Source: Pseudorasbora parva (Eukaryota > Chordata > Actinopteri > Cypriniformes > Gobionidae). From it: a DNA stretch of 64,000 nt. How positions within the stretch are numbered: the stretch's first letter is position 1; each line of letters starts with the position of its first letter. The notes below the pieces were generated by a model. That model was not told where the DNA came from. It did no database searches and saw nothing but the letters and a program-made list of their open reading frames with translations. The position numbers were made by a program, and so were the translations under genes. This document shows, one piece after another, positions 13,150 to 25,329 of this stretch. Where the stretch lies: assembly GCF_024679245.1 (NCBI RefSeq), contig NC_090174.1, forward strand, positions 46,148,688 through 46,212,687, written 5' to 3'.

Positions 13150-14060
13150 GTATTTGAAATTAACATGATTTCTTAATGTCTAGTGACATTTCAGGGACAT
13201 TTTATGATTAATTGAAATACATTTCTTACATATTGTTCCTTTAGACACTTTACTTCCATTTTTAAAAAAAAAAAAAAGTTTTTATTTTAAATAAACGCCT
13301 TTCTGATCTGGGGTGTATTTCCCATTTAAAAACATAACTCTGGTTAACTATAGTACGATGCATTGTTGAAGAAATCAACTGGCTATAACTTATTTTAATT
13401 AATCCGTTTAAGATTGAATTAATGCAAAATCTTTTGCTATAAATGATGAACATGGCATTTGAGGACTAATTCTAATTTTTCTCAGTTATTTTGCTTTATT
13501 TCCAGATTTAATCACTGGTTCGTACTTACGTATTAGAATATGTACGCAAATGTGCACTATTTAAAAACAGCGCATTAAAACTCTTGACAAGCTAAAATAT
13601 GTAAATGATGTTTGTATGTATAGTAAAAGATATAGATCGTACTGAATGTCAGCTTGCTTATTTTGCACAATGTAAGGATTTATTAAGTCCACATGTTATG
13701 CAAACAAGAAAATAAGCAGTCGTTCCAACCACGCAATTTTGGGATGCTGTTTGCAAACGTTTCATTGGAAATATGGTTTTCGGGAAACACCAGGAGAGGA
13801 AAACAGATAAGGACAGAGAGTGAGAACAACAAAGTGGTTCTAGGAGGTGAACAGCCTGACCCCCATGTGAGAGGTGAGGTAATTCTTGCATCATTCTAAC
13901 AAACGGCACTGTTAATGAAGCCTAGAGCCCAGCTTTAACCATGCAGGGCCCCATGCACCACACAGCAGCATGGTCCAGCCCAGGTAAAGGCTCCAATACA
14001 CAAAAAACTTTCACACAGGTCTCCCCATCACATGACTATACAATGTGTGACATTACAAGA
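13150..14060. other. Intergenic, nothing recognised
   Basis: Includes a short A13 tract at about 13265. The opposing 68- and 83-codon frames at 13658-13909 show no known motif. Confidence 0.4.
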
Positions 14061-14065
14061 ACTCC

Positions 14066-14165
14066 CAGATTCATGCATGCTTGCACTTGCCTCTAAACAT
14101 TTAAGGTTAGTTGACATTAAATATTTTTGGGAAGGGTTACGGTTAGGGCTTAATTTACCTTAACC
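14066..14165 (+). repeat. Inverted repeat copy 1 (partner 17757-17876)
   Basis: About 100 bp, starting AAGAACTCCCAGATTCATGC and running through TTAAGGTTAGTTGACAT, matches the reverse complement of 17757-17876 at roughly 95% by eye. Confidence 0.85.
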
Positions 14166-14187
14166 TTACTTTTTTTAACCTTACTTG

Positions 14188-14188
<1 letters not shown>

Positions 14189-14285
<97 letters not shown>
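14189..14285. repeat. (AC)n microsatellite
   Basis: Perfect run of about 48 units. Confidence 0.98.
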
Positions 14286-14286
<1 letters not shown>

Positions 14287-14744
14287 CCAGACTTTATGGT
14301 CCACAGAGTGTTTCCAAAGAAAGTCATACAGGTTTGAAATGACATAGGCTAAGTGTCATTAAATGATGACAGAATTTAAAATTTTCATCCCTTAAACTAA
14401 TTCACTACCCAAAACAAAGCCACTACATTTTATTGCTATAATAACTCCTATAATAATTTAATCAAAACAATTTTAAGCAGAGCCAGTCTTTAATTATTCT
14501 ACTTATTATTGTATGCAGCTTTTGGATTCATATTAATAAACATGTTGGATCTGCTTATGCATTCATTTACATTTCACTTAAAATCTAAATTTAAAAAAGT
14601 CCATGGACATGCGTCAGCTACCCTTAAACTGTCAAGGCTACTGGCAAAATCCAAATAATTTCCTGAACAACAAAAATTAGAACTCAAACAAACAGCAGAA
14701 GTCCAAGGCAACAGAACAAGTAATAATACTCAGTTATTTCCTTA

Positions 14745-14747
<3 letters not shown>

Positions 14748-14816
<69 letters not shown>
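14748..14816. repeat. (TA)n microsatellite
   Basis: Perfect run of about 34 units. Confidence 0.98.
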
Positions 14817-14819
<3 letters not shown>

Positions 14820-15455
14820 TTCACCTTTTCAGAAACAGGTGGGTGGATGGAAAATATTGTGTCACAGCATAATGATGAAAGCATTTGTACAGTGTAATTA
14901 AACCAGACAGGAGCTCTTACGCATTTCTCACACAAGTGCAAATGGATTCAAGTCATTTATTAAAAGTTTCAATAGCCCAACATTAAGAGACATTGTATTA
15001 GACAGGTTATATGCTCCTGGAGATAATGGTTTCAGAGCATTAAACAATGGCCCATTTTGACCGCATTCCAATATTTGCGATCAATTTGGAACCGCGACAG
15101 TTAAACCAGCAAACTCTATAGACAAAATATTAGGAAGTTTTCAGTAACATAATTTAATTGTCCAAAAACTGGAGGTGTTTGGTTGTGCGCTCATTCAGTC
15201 CATCGCGCCTGGGATAAAAAGATTAATGAAAGAAAACGCTCGCGGTAAAATCAGATGTTCCGTTTCCACGCCACTCTCACACATCAAAGTTGTCAATATT
15301 CAACTGACTTAGCCTTATAGTTTCTCCAAAGCCTATAGGCTACTTAGAAAAGCGCAGAATCCAAATGGAAACTAACAAGCTATTTTATACGTTAAAAACG
15401 TAAACTCGACAGCTTTACCTTCTCATTTGTATTATAACTTATAGCAATATCTTAC

Positions 15456-15850
15456 CGTGCGTTAGGGACTAGGTCCACACATTTACTTTTGCCCTCCTCG
15501 TCCGCGCCTCATAGGCTATATGAAGCCACGAGTGAGCTCGCCTTCATCACGAAAGAGCCACTGTAAAGTCTGACACAGGGCAAAATATTCATAAAAAACG
15601 CTAACCGAGGAATCCCAAGATAAAGCAGCACAGGAGACTCGGCGTTTCGGCTACGTGTTTTCATTACCGGGTCCACATCCTCCGCTCACGAGCGCCTGTA
15701 AACAGCGCTGAGCTGATGCGAAGTACGAAAGTAGGTCAGACGGGAGCTCAATACTCAACCAACGACATCACTAACCGCCCGCAGCCTCACACACACACAC
15801 TCCAGAGAAAAGACACACACATGCAAGGACGGCCTCGAACATAAACAGCC
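15456..15850 (-). other. Candidate 5' exon and CpG-richer promoter of an unidentified minus-strand gene
   Basis: A GC/CpG-richer island stands out from AT-rich flanks. On the minus strand it ends CCTAACGCACG|GTAAGATATTG, a good donor with GT at 15455-15454. No convincing open reading frame runs to the donor, so this would be a non-coding first exon, possibly with several upstream ATGs. No partner exon could be recognised between 1 and 15400, so the gene body may lie beyond the left edge. Chance similarity to a donor remains possible. Confidence 0.35.
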
Positions 15851-16109
15851 GGCAATAATCATTTTAAAATCATTTTCACAGACGATCTGCTCTTTTGGCC
15901 CTAGGTTTAGTGAATGCCATGTTGTCAGCCCGTGTGGAGCTGAGGGTCCCCTTCCCCTTTCATTTACCTCAATATGCTTTCAGTCAAATAGATTAAACAA
16001 TTACCTGCAAGTGCTGCGAGTTAATCAAATCAATTGTCATTGTTATTTCATGATAAGGATTTATTAATAAATTATTAATAATAATGTTTTATGTAGGCTA
16101 TGCCTTTCT

Positions 16110-16260
16110 AAAACGTCAATGTTGCTTTACAAGACCATGAAGAGCTTTTAAAGTTAAGAGAAGTATTTTAAACAGAATATGTAATGAAAAGGATAACTGA
16201 TGCATATTAAACAGGATATATGCGGAGCACTTGGTGTAGAAAAAAATTAACCATTTCAGG
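16110..16260 (-). mobile_element. LINE ORF2 fragment
   Basis: Minus-strand translation contains FKILLLTLKALHGL, the well-known motif near the C-terminus of fish L2/RTE-like reverse transcriptase proteins. Only about 50 codons are recognisable. Confidence 0.6.
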
Positions 16261-16319
16261 TAGGCTAGTTTAAAGAAACAGAATCCCAATTTAGACAGGA
16301 AGAAAATATACATGGTGCA

Positions 16320-17070
16320 ACCTGTCTATGAAAAAAGTCAATGACAACTCAACAGTCAACATGAAGGAGGTTGGTTGAATTGACTGCAATATATCCAGAC
16401 TTGATAGACAGGGTAACGCTCAAATGTATGCGTAACTATTGCACAATGTTGGAGATAGTTTCCTTGCATATTCCACTGATGCAGCTAAAGGTGAAACTGG
16501 GTCTGTTGCAGACGATTCGGTGGAGCTGAAATAATGATGACAAAGTTAACTGACTTTTTAGAAATTTGCACTGAAAGCACTATACTAAATTTACTTCTAG
16601 CTTTTTTTATAGGGTAAAACATGCCTAAAACTGTCAACATACACACATCTTTTATAGAGGACCGCTTTTAAATCAACTAAAGCAGAAATAATGTGTGATG
16701 TTGGAAAGCAAAGTCTCAGGACCAGTATCGGTTGCCATGGCAAACAGAATCCTCCATCAGACCCTCTTGTCCAACATGGCTGCTGGGCAAAAGAGCAGAT
16801 AAGCCTATCAAACACATCAGCTGTGTGTCTTTACAGGCTCTGTGCATCTTTACTGAACTCACCAAATAGATTTAATTGTTCTGCATTATTCTTAACACTT
16901 TAATGGTTTTAGTTGTGATGATGTTCATGCAAAATTAGTTGCAAAACTCTGCTAATTATAATAAAACCAAAGGTAATGAAGTCTAATTAAAGTCTGATGA
17001 TAACTCTTAAAGGAGCAGGTCTTTCATTTATCATGCAATGACTAAGTCACTGAGTGTTTAACAAAAACAA
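16320..17070. other. Intergenic, nothing recognised
   Basis: Overlapping open frames of about 70 codons on opposite strands at 16597-16903 have no known motif or flanking splice sites. Confidence 0.4.
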
Positions 17071-17072
17071 TG

Positions 17073-17152
<80 letters not shown>

Positions 17153-17153
17153 T
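17073..17153. repeat. (TTTC)n microsatellite
   Basis: About 20 tetranucleotide units. Confidence 0.97.
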
Positions 17154-17328
17154 GCCCTTATTTGTTTCCTTTCTTGTGTTTTCTCTCTGTAATTTATTTT
17201 TTATGTTTTGCTTTGTCACTGTTTTTTTAATGTCTGTGCTACTTTGGTTTGGAGGCAGACTGCGCCTCTGTAGCTTTAAAGAACTTCCAGAAGAATATGG
17301 GTCAGTGGAACACCAGCACGAGTGTGAG

Positions 17329-17483
<155 letters not shown>

Positions 17484-17599
17484 ACAACATAGCTAACAAT
17501 ATTTCACAACTTTAGGAAATAATAAAATAATAACAAGAACTTCCTCAATCAAACAACAGATATGTGTCACGGTGTGTGTATGTGTGTGTGTGGTGTTCA

Positions 17600-17749
17600 G
17601 GTAGACTATACCATACTTTATGGGGACAAAGTTCTTGTCCTTGCTTGGTTTCCAACACAGCTCCACAGAAGAAAGAAAGGCACTCAGGTTTAGAACGACA
17701 TGAGGATGATAATTATGATAGAAATTTCATTTTTGGGTGAACTATCCCT
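17600..17749. mobile_element. One end of a TTAA-type MITE
   Basis: Ends CATTTTTGGGTGAACTATCCCT followed by TTAA (17750-17753), the same terminus as the complete palindromic element at 59826-60617. The left end is not preserved. Confidence 0.6.
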
Positions 17750-17756
17750 TTAAGCG

Positions 17757-17876
17757 ATGGTTGTGGGTTAAGTAAATTAAGCCCTAACCTTAACCCTTTC
17801 CAAAAATATTTCATGTCAACTAACCTTAAATGTTTAGAGGCAAGTGCAAGCATGCATAAATCTGGGAGTTCTTCAG
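17757..17876 (-). repeat. Inverted repeat copy 2 (partner 14066-14165)
   Basis: Reverse complement of the 14.1-kb copy. The two flank about 3.6 kb including the candidate promoter at 15.5 kb. Confidence 0.85.
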
Positions 17877-17879
17877 ACA

Positions 17880-19840
17880 AAAACAAATGGCACTGACATA
17901 TTGAGTGTTCAAAAAAGGCATACATAAACCGATATTCTTCAAAAAGGTCTCTTCGATATAAATGGATAAATAAAATAAATGTTAACTATAATTAAAGCCT
18001 AAAAAAGTCAAAGACATATTTGCACTGGACATGCAGGTTTCGTCCTGATAAATTGCTGCACCCCTGGCCTCATCTCATAAACACCTGCGATTTAGCAACT
18101 AACTATTAATGACCTCACATTCACATAAAGTAGCCTTTTTGACAGATTTGGTGATTAATGGCAAAACACACAAGTTATAGTATGAGTTATAGAGTTGTAG
18201 AAGGCGATATCACCTATTTTGTTGCAGAAAATCAAACTGCTGCAGAAAAAGTTAGGTGCCATGCGAATCGAAATGTATTGGAGTAAAAAATACAACTTAG
18301 CAAAAGAAAAAAAGAAAGAAAGGGAAAAAAAGAAAAAAAGTAAAATTTGCTAATATCGTGGATACTCAGTAAAACAAAGTAGGCAAAAGATACTTAAGCA
18401 GAATAACATTTACTCAAACATTTTACACCATTATTATATCAAAATGCACACATTGGTCACATCTGGTTTGTGACCTGCATCATTCCGCTTAAGACCATGG
18501 ATTGTTTACAGGTCACTGTATTACAAACACCTGCTTCCTGATACCAGCCATCCCTTCCGAAACAGCCAGCCAGTACTCATAAATGTCATTTAATGTCAGA
18601 GACACATCAGAAACACTGACATTTCCCTAGTTTCTGTGGATCATTCTATTAGAGTCTCTCAGTGGATCTTGGGATATCTCTCTCACTGTCTCTCACACAG
18701 TGTAAAAAATGTCTTAGGTTACTACTGTAACCATGGTTCCCTGAGAAGGGGAATGAGACACTGCATTTGGATGGAGAACATGTGTATTTACACACACAAC
18801 AACTTCACCGGCCGACAAGAATCCATGACATCACTTCATCACTACTAGGGTGCCAATAAATGTCATCAACTTTTTATTTTTATAATTTTATAATTTTTAT
18901 AAATACAACTGATTAAGTAGCATGTAAAAATGGAATGTAAAAAAATGAGGGAAAAAAAATGGAAAGATCTATAATCTTTAGTTATTTACCAGAAAGATGA
19001 AACATTTACATTCTTACACCACGTAATTATTCTAGGGGTAGAATCAACTTTTTACTAGATTTACTGCAAATCTAATGCCAAAACAAACAAACAAATAAAC
19101 AAATAAATAATTCAAAATTGTTTCCAATATGTTCAAACTAAATATTTTTAAACTAGTCTTAAGCTGGATTCACGCTGTGCGACTCTGGCCACGATTTGGC
19201 CCTCTAAAAACATGTTTGAATCCTAAAAGATTCCGCTGATCCTATAGGCAACACTCTGAAGCCTTTGATCGCTAGTTTGGATTGTTCACTGATAGACGAT
19301 TAATGACCATTGTGATAACATTTTACTCCAGTTGAAATTCTGCCTGTTTCAGAAAATTTGACACACAGTGACTTCTCCTACAACAATCGTTAAATCAAAA
19401 AACAATAGGAGCTCAGAACCTGATGGCGAAATTGGTAAGACAACAACAAAGCACCATTTGCTCCACATCGTGTCCTTTTTTTAATCCATTTTTCTTTTTA
19501 AGACAAGCCATGATCAAAATTAACGCTAGAGATTGTTTTTGTTTGCTACCATTTCTATCTCGCATGTAAATGCAGCTCAGTCACCGAACACGTCACGGAT
19601 TGATGATGTAAACCTCAAATCTTTTTGTGTGCATCTGTTTTTAATGCGTCTTGACTGCCATACAGTCTGATATGAATGAAAACTGAGCACTGTAGTCACA
19701 CAAGTCTTAACTTTAAATATTAAGTAAGCGAACTCATCCATTTGACTTAAAATGATTATGTAATCTCAATTTAAATATTTTCAGTAGTGGAAACTTGACT
19801 AGCTTTAATTAGATACCAGTAAATGCTAACACAATGCTTA
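17880..19840. other. Intergenic; one dispersed repeat end near 18715-18775
   Basis: TTACTACTGTAACCATGGTTCCCTGAGAAGGG matches a common teleost repeat terminus. No gene is recognised. The short 70-codon frame at 18636-18845 overlaps it. Confidence 0.4.
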
Positions 19841-19849
19841 GACATCATC

Positions 19850-20092
19850 AGCATAGCGTAGCAATTGCTGAATAAGTAAAGCAAATTAGAACATTCAACA
19901 TTTCTCAAACAAAGGTCATATTCCACTCGACACCATAATGGTAACCATCCAAAAAAACACAACAGAAACTATTCTAAAGTAGCATAGCATAGCAATTGCT
20001 GAATAAGTAAAGCAAATTAGAACATTCAACATGTCATATTCCACTCGACACCATGATAGTAACCCTCCAAAAAAACACAACGGAAACCCTTC
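19850..20092 (+). repeat. Tandem duplication, period about 131 bp
   Basis: GCAATTGCTGAATAAGTAAAGC and CATATTCCACTCGACACCAT both occur twice, with starts 19850 and 19981. Copy 2 has lost a few bases (TTCTCAAACAAAG) relative to copy 1. Confidence 0.9.
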
Positions 20093-20246
20093 TAAACATT
20101 AAATAATATCTCCCATTTAACATTAATCTTAGACAAAAAACATTATATAAGTTATGAAAGTTATTTTAGCATTTACTTGCCGTTTTGAGTGTCATGGAAA
20201 GGCATGCTGGGAAATAGAAATCCCAGCCCAGTTTTAGGTAATTTAA

Positions 20247-21308
20247 AGGGTTAGTTCACCCAAAAATTAAATTGATGTCATTAAAGACTCACCCTAATGT
20301 CATTCGACACCCGTAAGACCTCCGTTCATCTTTGGAACACAGTTTTAAGATATTTTCTATTTAGTCTGAGAGTGTATGCACACTATACTGTCCATGTCCA
20401 GAAAGGGAATAAAAACATCATCAAAGTAGTCCATATGTGACATCAGTTAGTTAGTTAGAATCTCTTGAAGCATCGAAAATACATTTTGGTCAAAAAATAA
20501 CAAAAACTACGACTTTATTCAGCATTGTCTTCTCTTTCAGGTTTGTAATAAAGATTCAAACGGTCATGAATCAGCGGCTTGATTCATGATTTGGATCGCG
20601 TGTCAAACTGCCAAACTGCTGAAATCATGTGACATTGGCAATCCGAATCATGAAACACAAACCCAAACACATAGTTTTTGTTATATTTGTTATGAGCCAG
20701 AACGGCCACCACACACCAGCTGATTGGTGAGGAGAGGAGACAGAATGATGAAGCCAATCAGGAAATGGGGATTATTAGGAGGCCATGATGGACAGGGGCC
20801 AGTGGGCAAATTTGGCAAGGATGCCAGGGTTACAGCCCTACTTTTTATCGAAGGACATCCTGGGATTTTTATTGACCACAGAGAGTCGGGACCTCGGTTT
20901 AACGTCTCATCTGAAGGACGGTGCTCTTTGACAGTATAGTGTTCCCATCACTATACTGGGGTGTTAGGACCCACACAGACCACAGGGTGAGCACCCCCTG
21001 CTGGCCTCATTAACACCTCTACCAGCAGCAACCTGGTTTTCCCAGTTGGTCTCCCATCCAGGTACTGACCAGGCTCAGCCCTGCTTAGCTTCAGTGGGAA
21101 ACCAGTCTTGGGCTACAGGGTGATATGGCTGCTGGTAATATATAGTGTGCATACACTTAGACAGTATAGTGTGCATACACTTAGATACGCTCTCGGACTA
21201 AATATAAAATATCTTAAACTGTGTCTGAAGATGAACGGAAGTCTTACAGGTGTGGAACGACATTAGGGTGAGTCATTAATGACATCAATTTCCTTTTTGG
21301 ATGAACCT
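20247..21308. mobile_element. TTAA-flanked MITE carrying a nested SINE3
   Basis: Ends AGGGTTAGTTCACCCAAAAA and TTTTTGGATGAACCT lie between TTAA at 20243-20246 and 21309-21312. Long inverted arms (for example CACCCTAATGTCATTCGACA against AACGACATTAGGGTG) make it foldback-like. TTAA targets indicate piggyBac- or Kolobok-type mobilisation. No transposase inside. Confidence 0.85.
20695..21137 (-). mobile_element. 5S-rRNA-derived SINE (SINE3 type)
   Basis: The minus strand starts CCAGCAGCCATATCACCCTG and contains GAAGCTAAGCAGGG, CCTGGTCAGTACCTGG and GATGGGAGACC, which are the box A, intermediate element and box C of the 5S rRNA internal pol III promoter. The body that follows (GTGGTCTGTGTGGGTCCTAA, ATGAGACGTTAAACCGAGGT) is that of zebrafish SINE3. 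The 3' tail is truncated near 20695. It is inserted in the TTAA MITE. It is not a functional 5S gene, since only the 5' two-thirds or so resembles 5S. Confidence 0.9.
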
Positions 21309-21312
21309 TTAA

Positions 21313-22160
21313 GTTTGTCTATGAAACAAAACAAGTTCATAAATCTCAAAACAATGAAACAATTCAGATTACTTTAAAATGTCAGTTTTGTGAACTCAAA
21401 AGAAAAAGAAGGTTCTAAATACTCATAAAAGTTCATTTGATAGAACTATTTTCTTTAATTTAAATGTACCCTACTCAAACCAATTAATTATTTTGAGCAT
21501 TAGGGCTTACAGTGCGGTGACACGGCTTACAGCGAGGCTCATGTTCTTACAATTTGACAAGAAACAAATGTAAAGGACTATTATAAATCATACAGTGCAC
21601 CCGGCTTTAAACCTTCAATATACATTTTTTGCATTAGCATTAGTGATCAATTGCATGCAATTCATAGATTGATTCCTGATGTTGTTTCAGTCAGTAAGGA
21701 TGAGTGTAACCTCTCTGCTTCTATTGTTGAGATTATGTAGGTCAGCTGGAGTAAAGCAGCAGTTTTCTTCAATCTCAGAGGACAGGAAAGTCTTGTAGAT
21801 GTTTAAAACGCCACAGCTCTAAAGTGTATGATCATTTTACAGGAGGCCATCTTTCTCTTTGAGCTGAGATAATTGCTGCTCTCTCTTCCTCCATCTATTC
21901 ACATGTACCAAAGCTCCATCCATCAGTCTATCCATCATTCTATTTATTCACTGAGCACTGTCATCATAAAATATGGGCTGTTCTGAGCTTCAGCTCTTTA
22001 TGCTTGTGTCATTGTGTGTTGCAATTATCCACATCTCCTTTGCTGCTGTAATAAACCTACATTGTTCTTTTATAATTGTAATTACCTTAATGTGATCTGA
22101 CCCAGCTAAATGAAAAAGCGAATCATCACACATTAGATCAAGTAAAAGGGGCTGTTCATA
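21313..22160. other. Intergenic, nothing recognised
   Basis: No exon or repeat boundary seen. Confidence 0.4.
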
Positions 22161-22168
22161 TGTGTGTA

Positions 22169-22172
<4 letters not shown>

Positions 22173-22218
<46 letters not shown>
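22173..22218. repeat. (TG)n microsatellite
   Basis: About 23 units. Confidence 0.97.
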
Positions 22219-22219
<1 letters not shown>

Positions 22220-22617
22220 TCTCAATACTGTCAAGAATCATTAAAAGGATGCAGTTTTTCACCTCTCCCTTTCTGTGTTTATGTGTGGAAAAGAGAATAA
22301 TGAGAGGCAGAAAGAAAAAGAGAGAGTGAGAGTGAGGGGTCTATTATACTGAGTTAAGAAGGAAAAACACAAACTAATTAAGGGAAGAGAGACTATAATT
22401 AAAATGGCCTGTTTTTAATTTAACAGTGAGCTACTTTATATCAAGCAGAACAGTGATCACTTAATTATACAGGCAACATCAGAGAGGGAGAAAATGGAAG
22501 GGTGGGTTTAGTGAGAGATTGATTTTCTGCTGTCAAGTCTATATTCATATCTTATGTCAGTGCCATTGTTTGGTCTCAAGATGTACACCAAGCATGTTTA
22601 TAAAAACAACCTAAATG

Positions 22618-22780
22618 CCCTATAGTTGGGTTTTGCAATTGGGTCGCTTTAAGAAAACATTTAGCCCAACTGCTGGGTTAAAACAACCCATTCGCTGGGT
22701 TATAACAACCCAATTGCTGGGTTTGTCCATTTTTAACCAAACTTGGGTTGTTTTTAACCCGGCATTTTTTAGAATGTGGA
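22618..22780. mobile_element. MITE with GCTGGGTT / AACCCA units
   Basis: Alternating AACCCA and TGGGTT words (for example CTGCTGGGTTAAAACAACCC, ACCCGGCATTTTTTAGAATG) form a self-complementary element of about 160 bp that resembles a widespread fish MITE. Confidence 0.6.
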
Positions 22781-22959
22781 AGAAAATCGGACTCTATTTA
22801 AATGAGTTCAAACGATTAGTCTAACAAATGTTATTATTTGATTAGTGACCTTGATCTAAATGATAAAAGTGATTAAGAAAAATGCAACAGTAAAAACCTG
22901 TTAATTAGTCAACAGTAAGTTCCTGCACCATACAGAGAAAAACTTCAATAAATATACAA

Positions 22960-23590
22960 ACCCGATTCCAAAAAAGTTGGGACACTGTACAAATTGTGAA
23001 TAAAAACAGAATGCAATGATGTGGGAGTTTCCAATTTCAATATTTTACAATACAACATAATAATATATCAAATGTTTTAACAGAGACTTTTCATTTTTAA
23101 GGGAAAAATATGTGGAATTTAAATTTCATGGCATCAACACATCTGAAAAAGTTGGGACAAGGCCATGTTTACACTGTTTGGCATCCTGTCTTTTATAACT
23201 GCAAGTTATAAAAGGCTGCAAACAAGTTCCTGGAGTTTAGGAATAGGAATGTTGTCCCATTCATGTCTAATACAGGCTTCTAGCTACTCAACTGTCTTAG
23301 TTCTTCTTCCTCTTTATGATGCGCCAAATGTTTTCGATGGGTAAAGGAGATCCTTCTTCTACGCAGCCATGTTGTTGTAATTGATGCAGTATGTGGTCTG
23401 GCATTGTTAGAAAATGCAAAGTCTTCCCTGAAAGAGACATCATCTGGATGGGAGCATATGTTGTCGATTTTAAATTAGCCTTGGCCCAGAGAAAATGCAT
23501 GCGCTTCTGGATCATGTTTAGATACGGCTTCATTAAACAGTGTACTGTGGAGCTTACAGAGACTTCAACCATCAGCTCTTTTTTCTGAAA
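22960..23590 (-). mobile_element. Truncated Tc1/mariner-superfamily element with decayed transposase C-terminus
   Basis: The plus strand starts ACCCGATTCCAAAAAAGTTG, a terminus I recognise from a common fish Tc1/mariner-like element. The minus strand, read from 23572, contains MPDHILHQLQQHG and then LPIENIWRIIKRK, matching the last catalytic segment (..IENIW..) of its transposase, followed by stops. The opposite end is missing and the sequence passes into a LINE-like tail at about 23590. Confidence 0.65.
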
Positions 23591-23594
23591 AGCT

Positions 23595-23742
23595 TTTAAC
23601 TGTCATGTGTTGATTGTTTGTATTATTCTATATTTTTACTTGTTCATCTTTTTTTTCTTTTCTTTTTTTTCTCTGTTCCATTGTTGCACTTTGAGATTCT
23701 TCAGAATGAAAAGTGCGTTATAATTAAAATCTATTATTATTG
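23595..23742 (+). mobile_element. LINE 3' tail
   Basis: GCACTTTGAGATTCTTCAGAATGAAAAGTGCGTTATAA with (ATT)n is a typical fish non-LTR retrotransposon 3' end. Confidence 0.55.
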
Positions 23743-23918
23743 GAAAAATCCTATTAGGTTTCCGTCAAGGGAAACAGGGTGATGATGACTTCCGAGTTGG
23801 AATATGTCATCCCTGCACCACTTTGACTCATCACATGGCTTTCTTTATACCACCAGTGCTAGTATGGTGGATGTCAGTATATGCTAAATGTAGTAGAATC
23901 ATGGCCTTGCTAATTCAG

Positions 23919-24000
23919 CAGAAAAGGTTTGTTGAATTAATGTAATTCTTTACAAAGAAGAATTACATTACATACACAATTACACCTTTTCTGCTGAGTT
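23919..24000. repeat. Imperfect hairpin of about 80 bp
   Basis: Outer arms CAGCAGAAAAGGT / ACCTTTTCTGCTG and inner arms AATGTAATTCTT / AAGAATTACATT surround a 7-base loop. It may be a small MITE or a transcribed hairpin. Confidence 0.5.
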
Positions 24001-25170
24001 GAGTCTAGGTCCACTCCACTACTGGTCCCATGACCCATGATGCAATTCAGTGTTGGTAATACAGACAGTTGCAGCTGCAGGTCAGACAGACAGGCAGGCA
24101 TTGCCGTTTCATGTTTGCAGCTTGACTCCAGAAATGAGTTTATCTTTCAACCTGTTCCACATCCAAAAGCAGCAAACATTGCTTGTTCTAATCGCCCATT
24201 TAATAACCTTTCAAACCATCTTAATATTTAATATAATACAGGCTGAATTAATTTATCAAACTTGTATTTAAAAGGCCCTTTGGCTAATGCTCTGATGTTT
24301 TTAGTGTAATGACTGTTGTGGTCTCCTCTCATTAGTCTAGAATAAAAGGACCATCAATCTCTCCTGTGAGTACCAACATAGCATAAATAATTTACTTGTA
24401 TATTCAAAACTTTCATTAGATTTCATTAATATTAACCACTCAAACAATCCCCACAGTCCTGCAAAACAGAATGAGAAAGCCAGAGGGATATAGCGAGAGA
24501 GAGAGAGGCACAGAGAGAAAGATTGTAACTGCATGTAACAAGAGCGAAAAACTGATTTATGCTGGCACACAGAATACACACACACACACACACACGCTAT
24601 TGGATAATCATAGTTTTGCATAACAGCAACAAAGACTTGTATTGAGAACATTATCTATGACATCAGCATGGCATCACTGATCCCACACATCAGTATAGCC
24701 AAGATGACATTTGTTTATGCATTTCATTTTTGGGATATCTGTAAGCAGAGACCAAGGGCCTAAGGCTGTTCCTGGCCTTTAAGCAAACAGAAACACAAAC
24801 AAGACAATACAGTCAAAGTGAGCCACGAGCTGACATCATTGGTTATGAGCTGCACAGTACAAACTTAAACTGAAAAAAATAAATAAATAAAAAGATTAAA
24901 TTACACCCACACCGACGAACTTAAATCCCCTGCTAAGTTTTTGTGTAGGCAAATATTTGCATAAGGCTGCTTGGAAATAGTAATGCTAAAAAACATCATA
25001 ATCCTATCGTAAAAATGTATATAATGCCAGCTAATATTAGCTAATCAATTCAACCACAAAACCAAAGTTCAGATCTGAATCTTTTGAAACAGAGCCACAC
25101 CTCAGCTGGCTGAACACAGATTGGGAGAACAAACTGTCAGATAACCCATAATGCATCGCTGTATCCAAAC
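24001..25170. other. Intergenic; short (AC)n at 24575-24595
   Basis: No gene recognised. Confidence 0.4.
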
Positions 25171-25173
25171 CAA

Positions 25174-25328
25174 CACTGTAAAAACAAAATTCAGGTCTCC
25201 AATTGAAACTTATAGTGACTGATCACATCAAGATTTTCAGTTGGCCAAATTGAATTTCTGTGAATTTATGCAATTTAATTCACAGAAATTCAATTTGGCC
25301 AACTGAAAATTTAGATTTTTTTTATAGT
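25174..25328. mobile_element. Palindromic MITE (CACTGTAAAAA family), right end eroded
   Basis: CAGTTGGCCAAATTGAATTTCTGTGAATT is repeated in inverted form across a short centre. It is the same family as 29716-29911. Confidence 0.75.
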
Positions 25329-25329
25329 C

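Noticed and set aside
21040..21137. A true 5S rRNA gene
   Set aside because: Only the 5' two-thirds or so matches 5S and it is followed by the SINE3 body; it is a retroposon.
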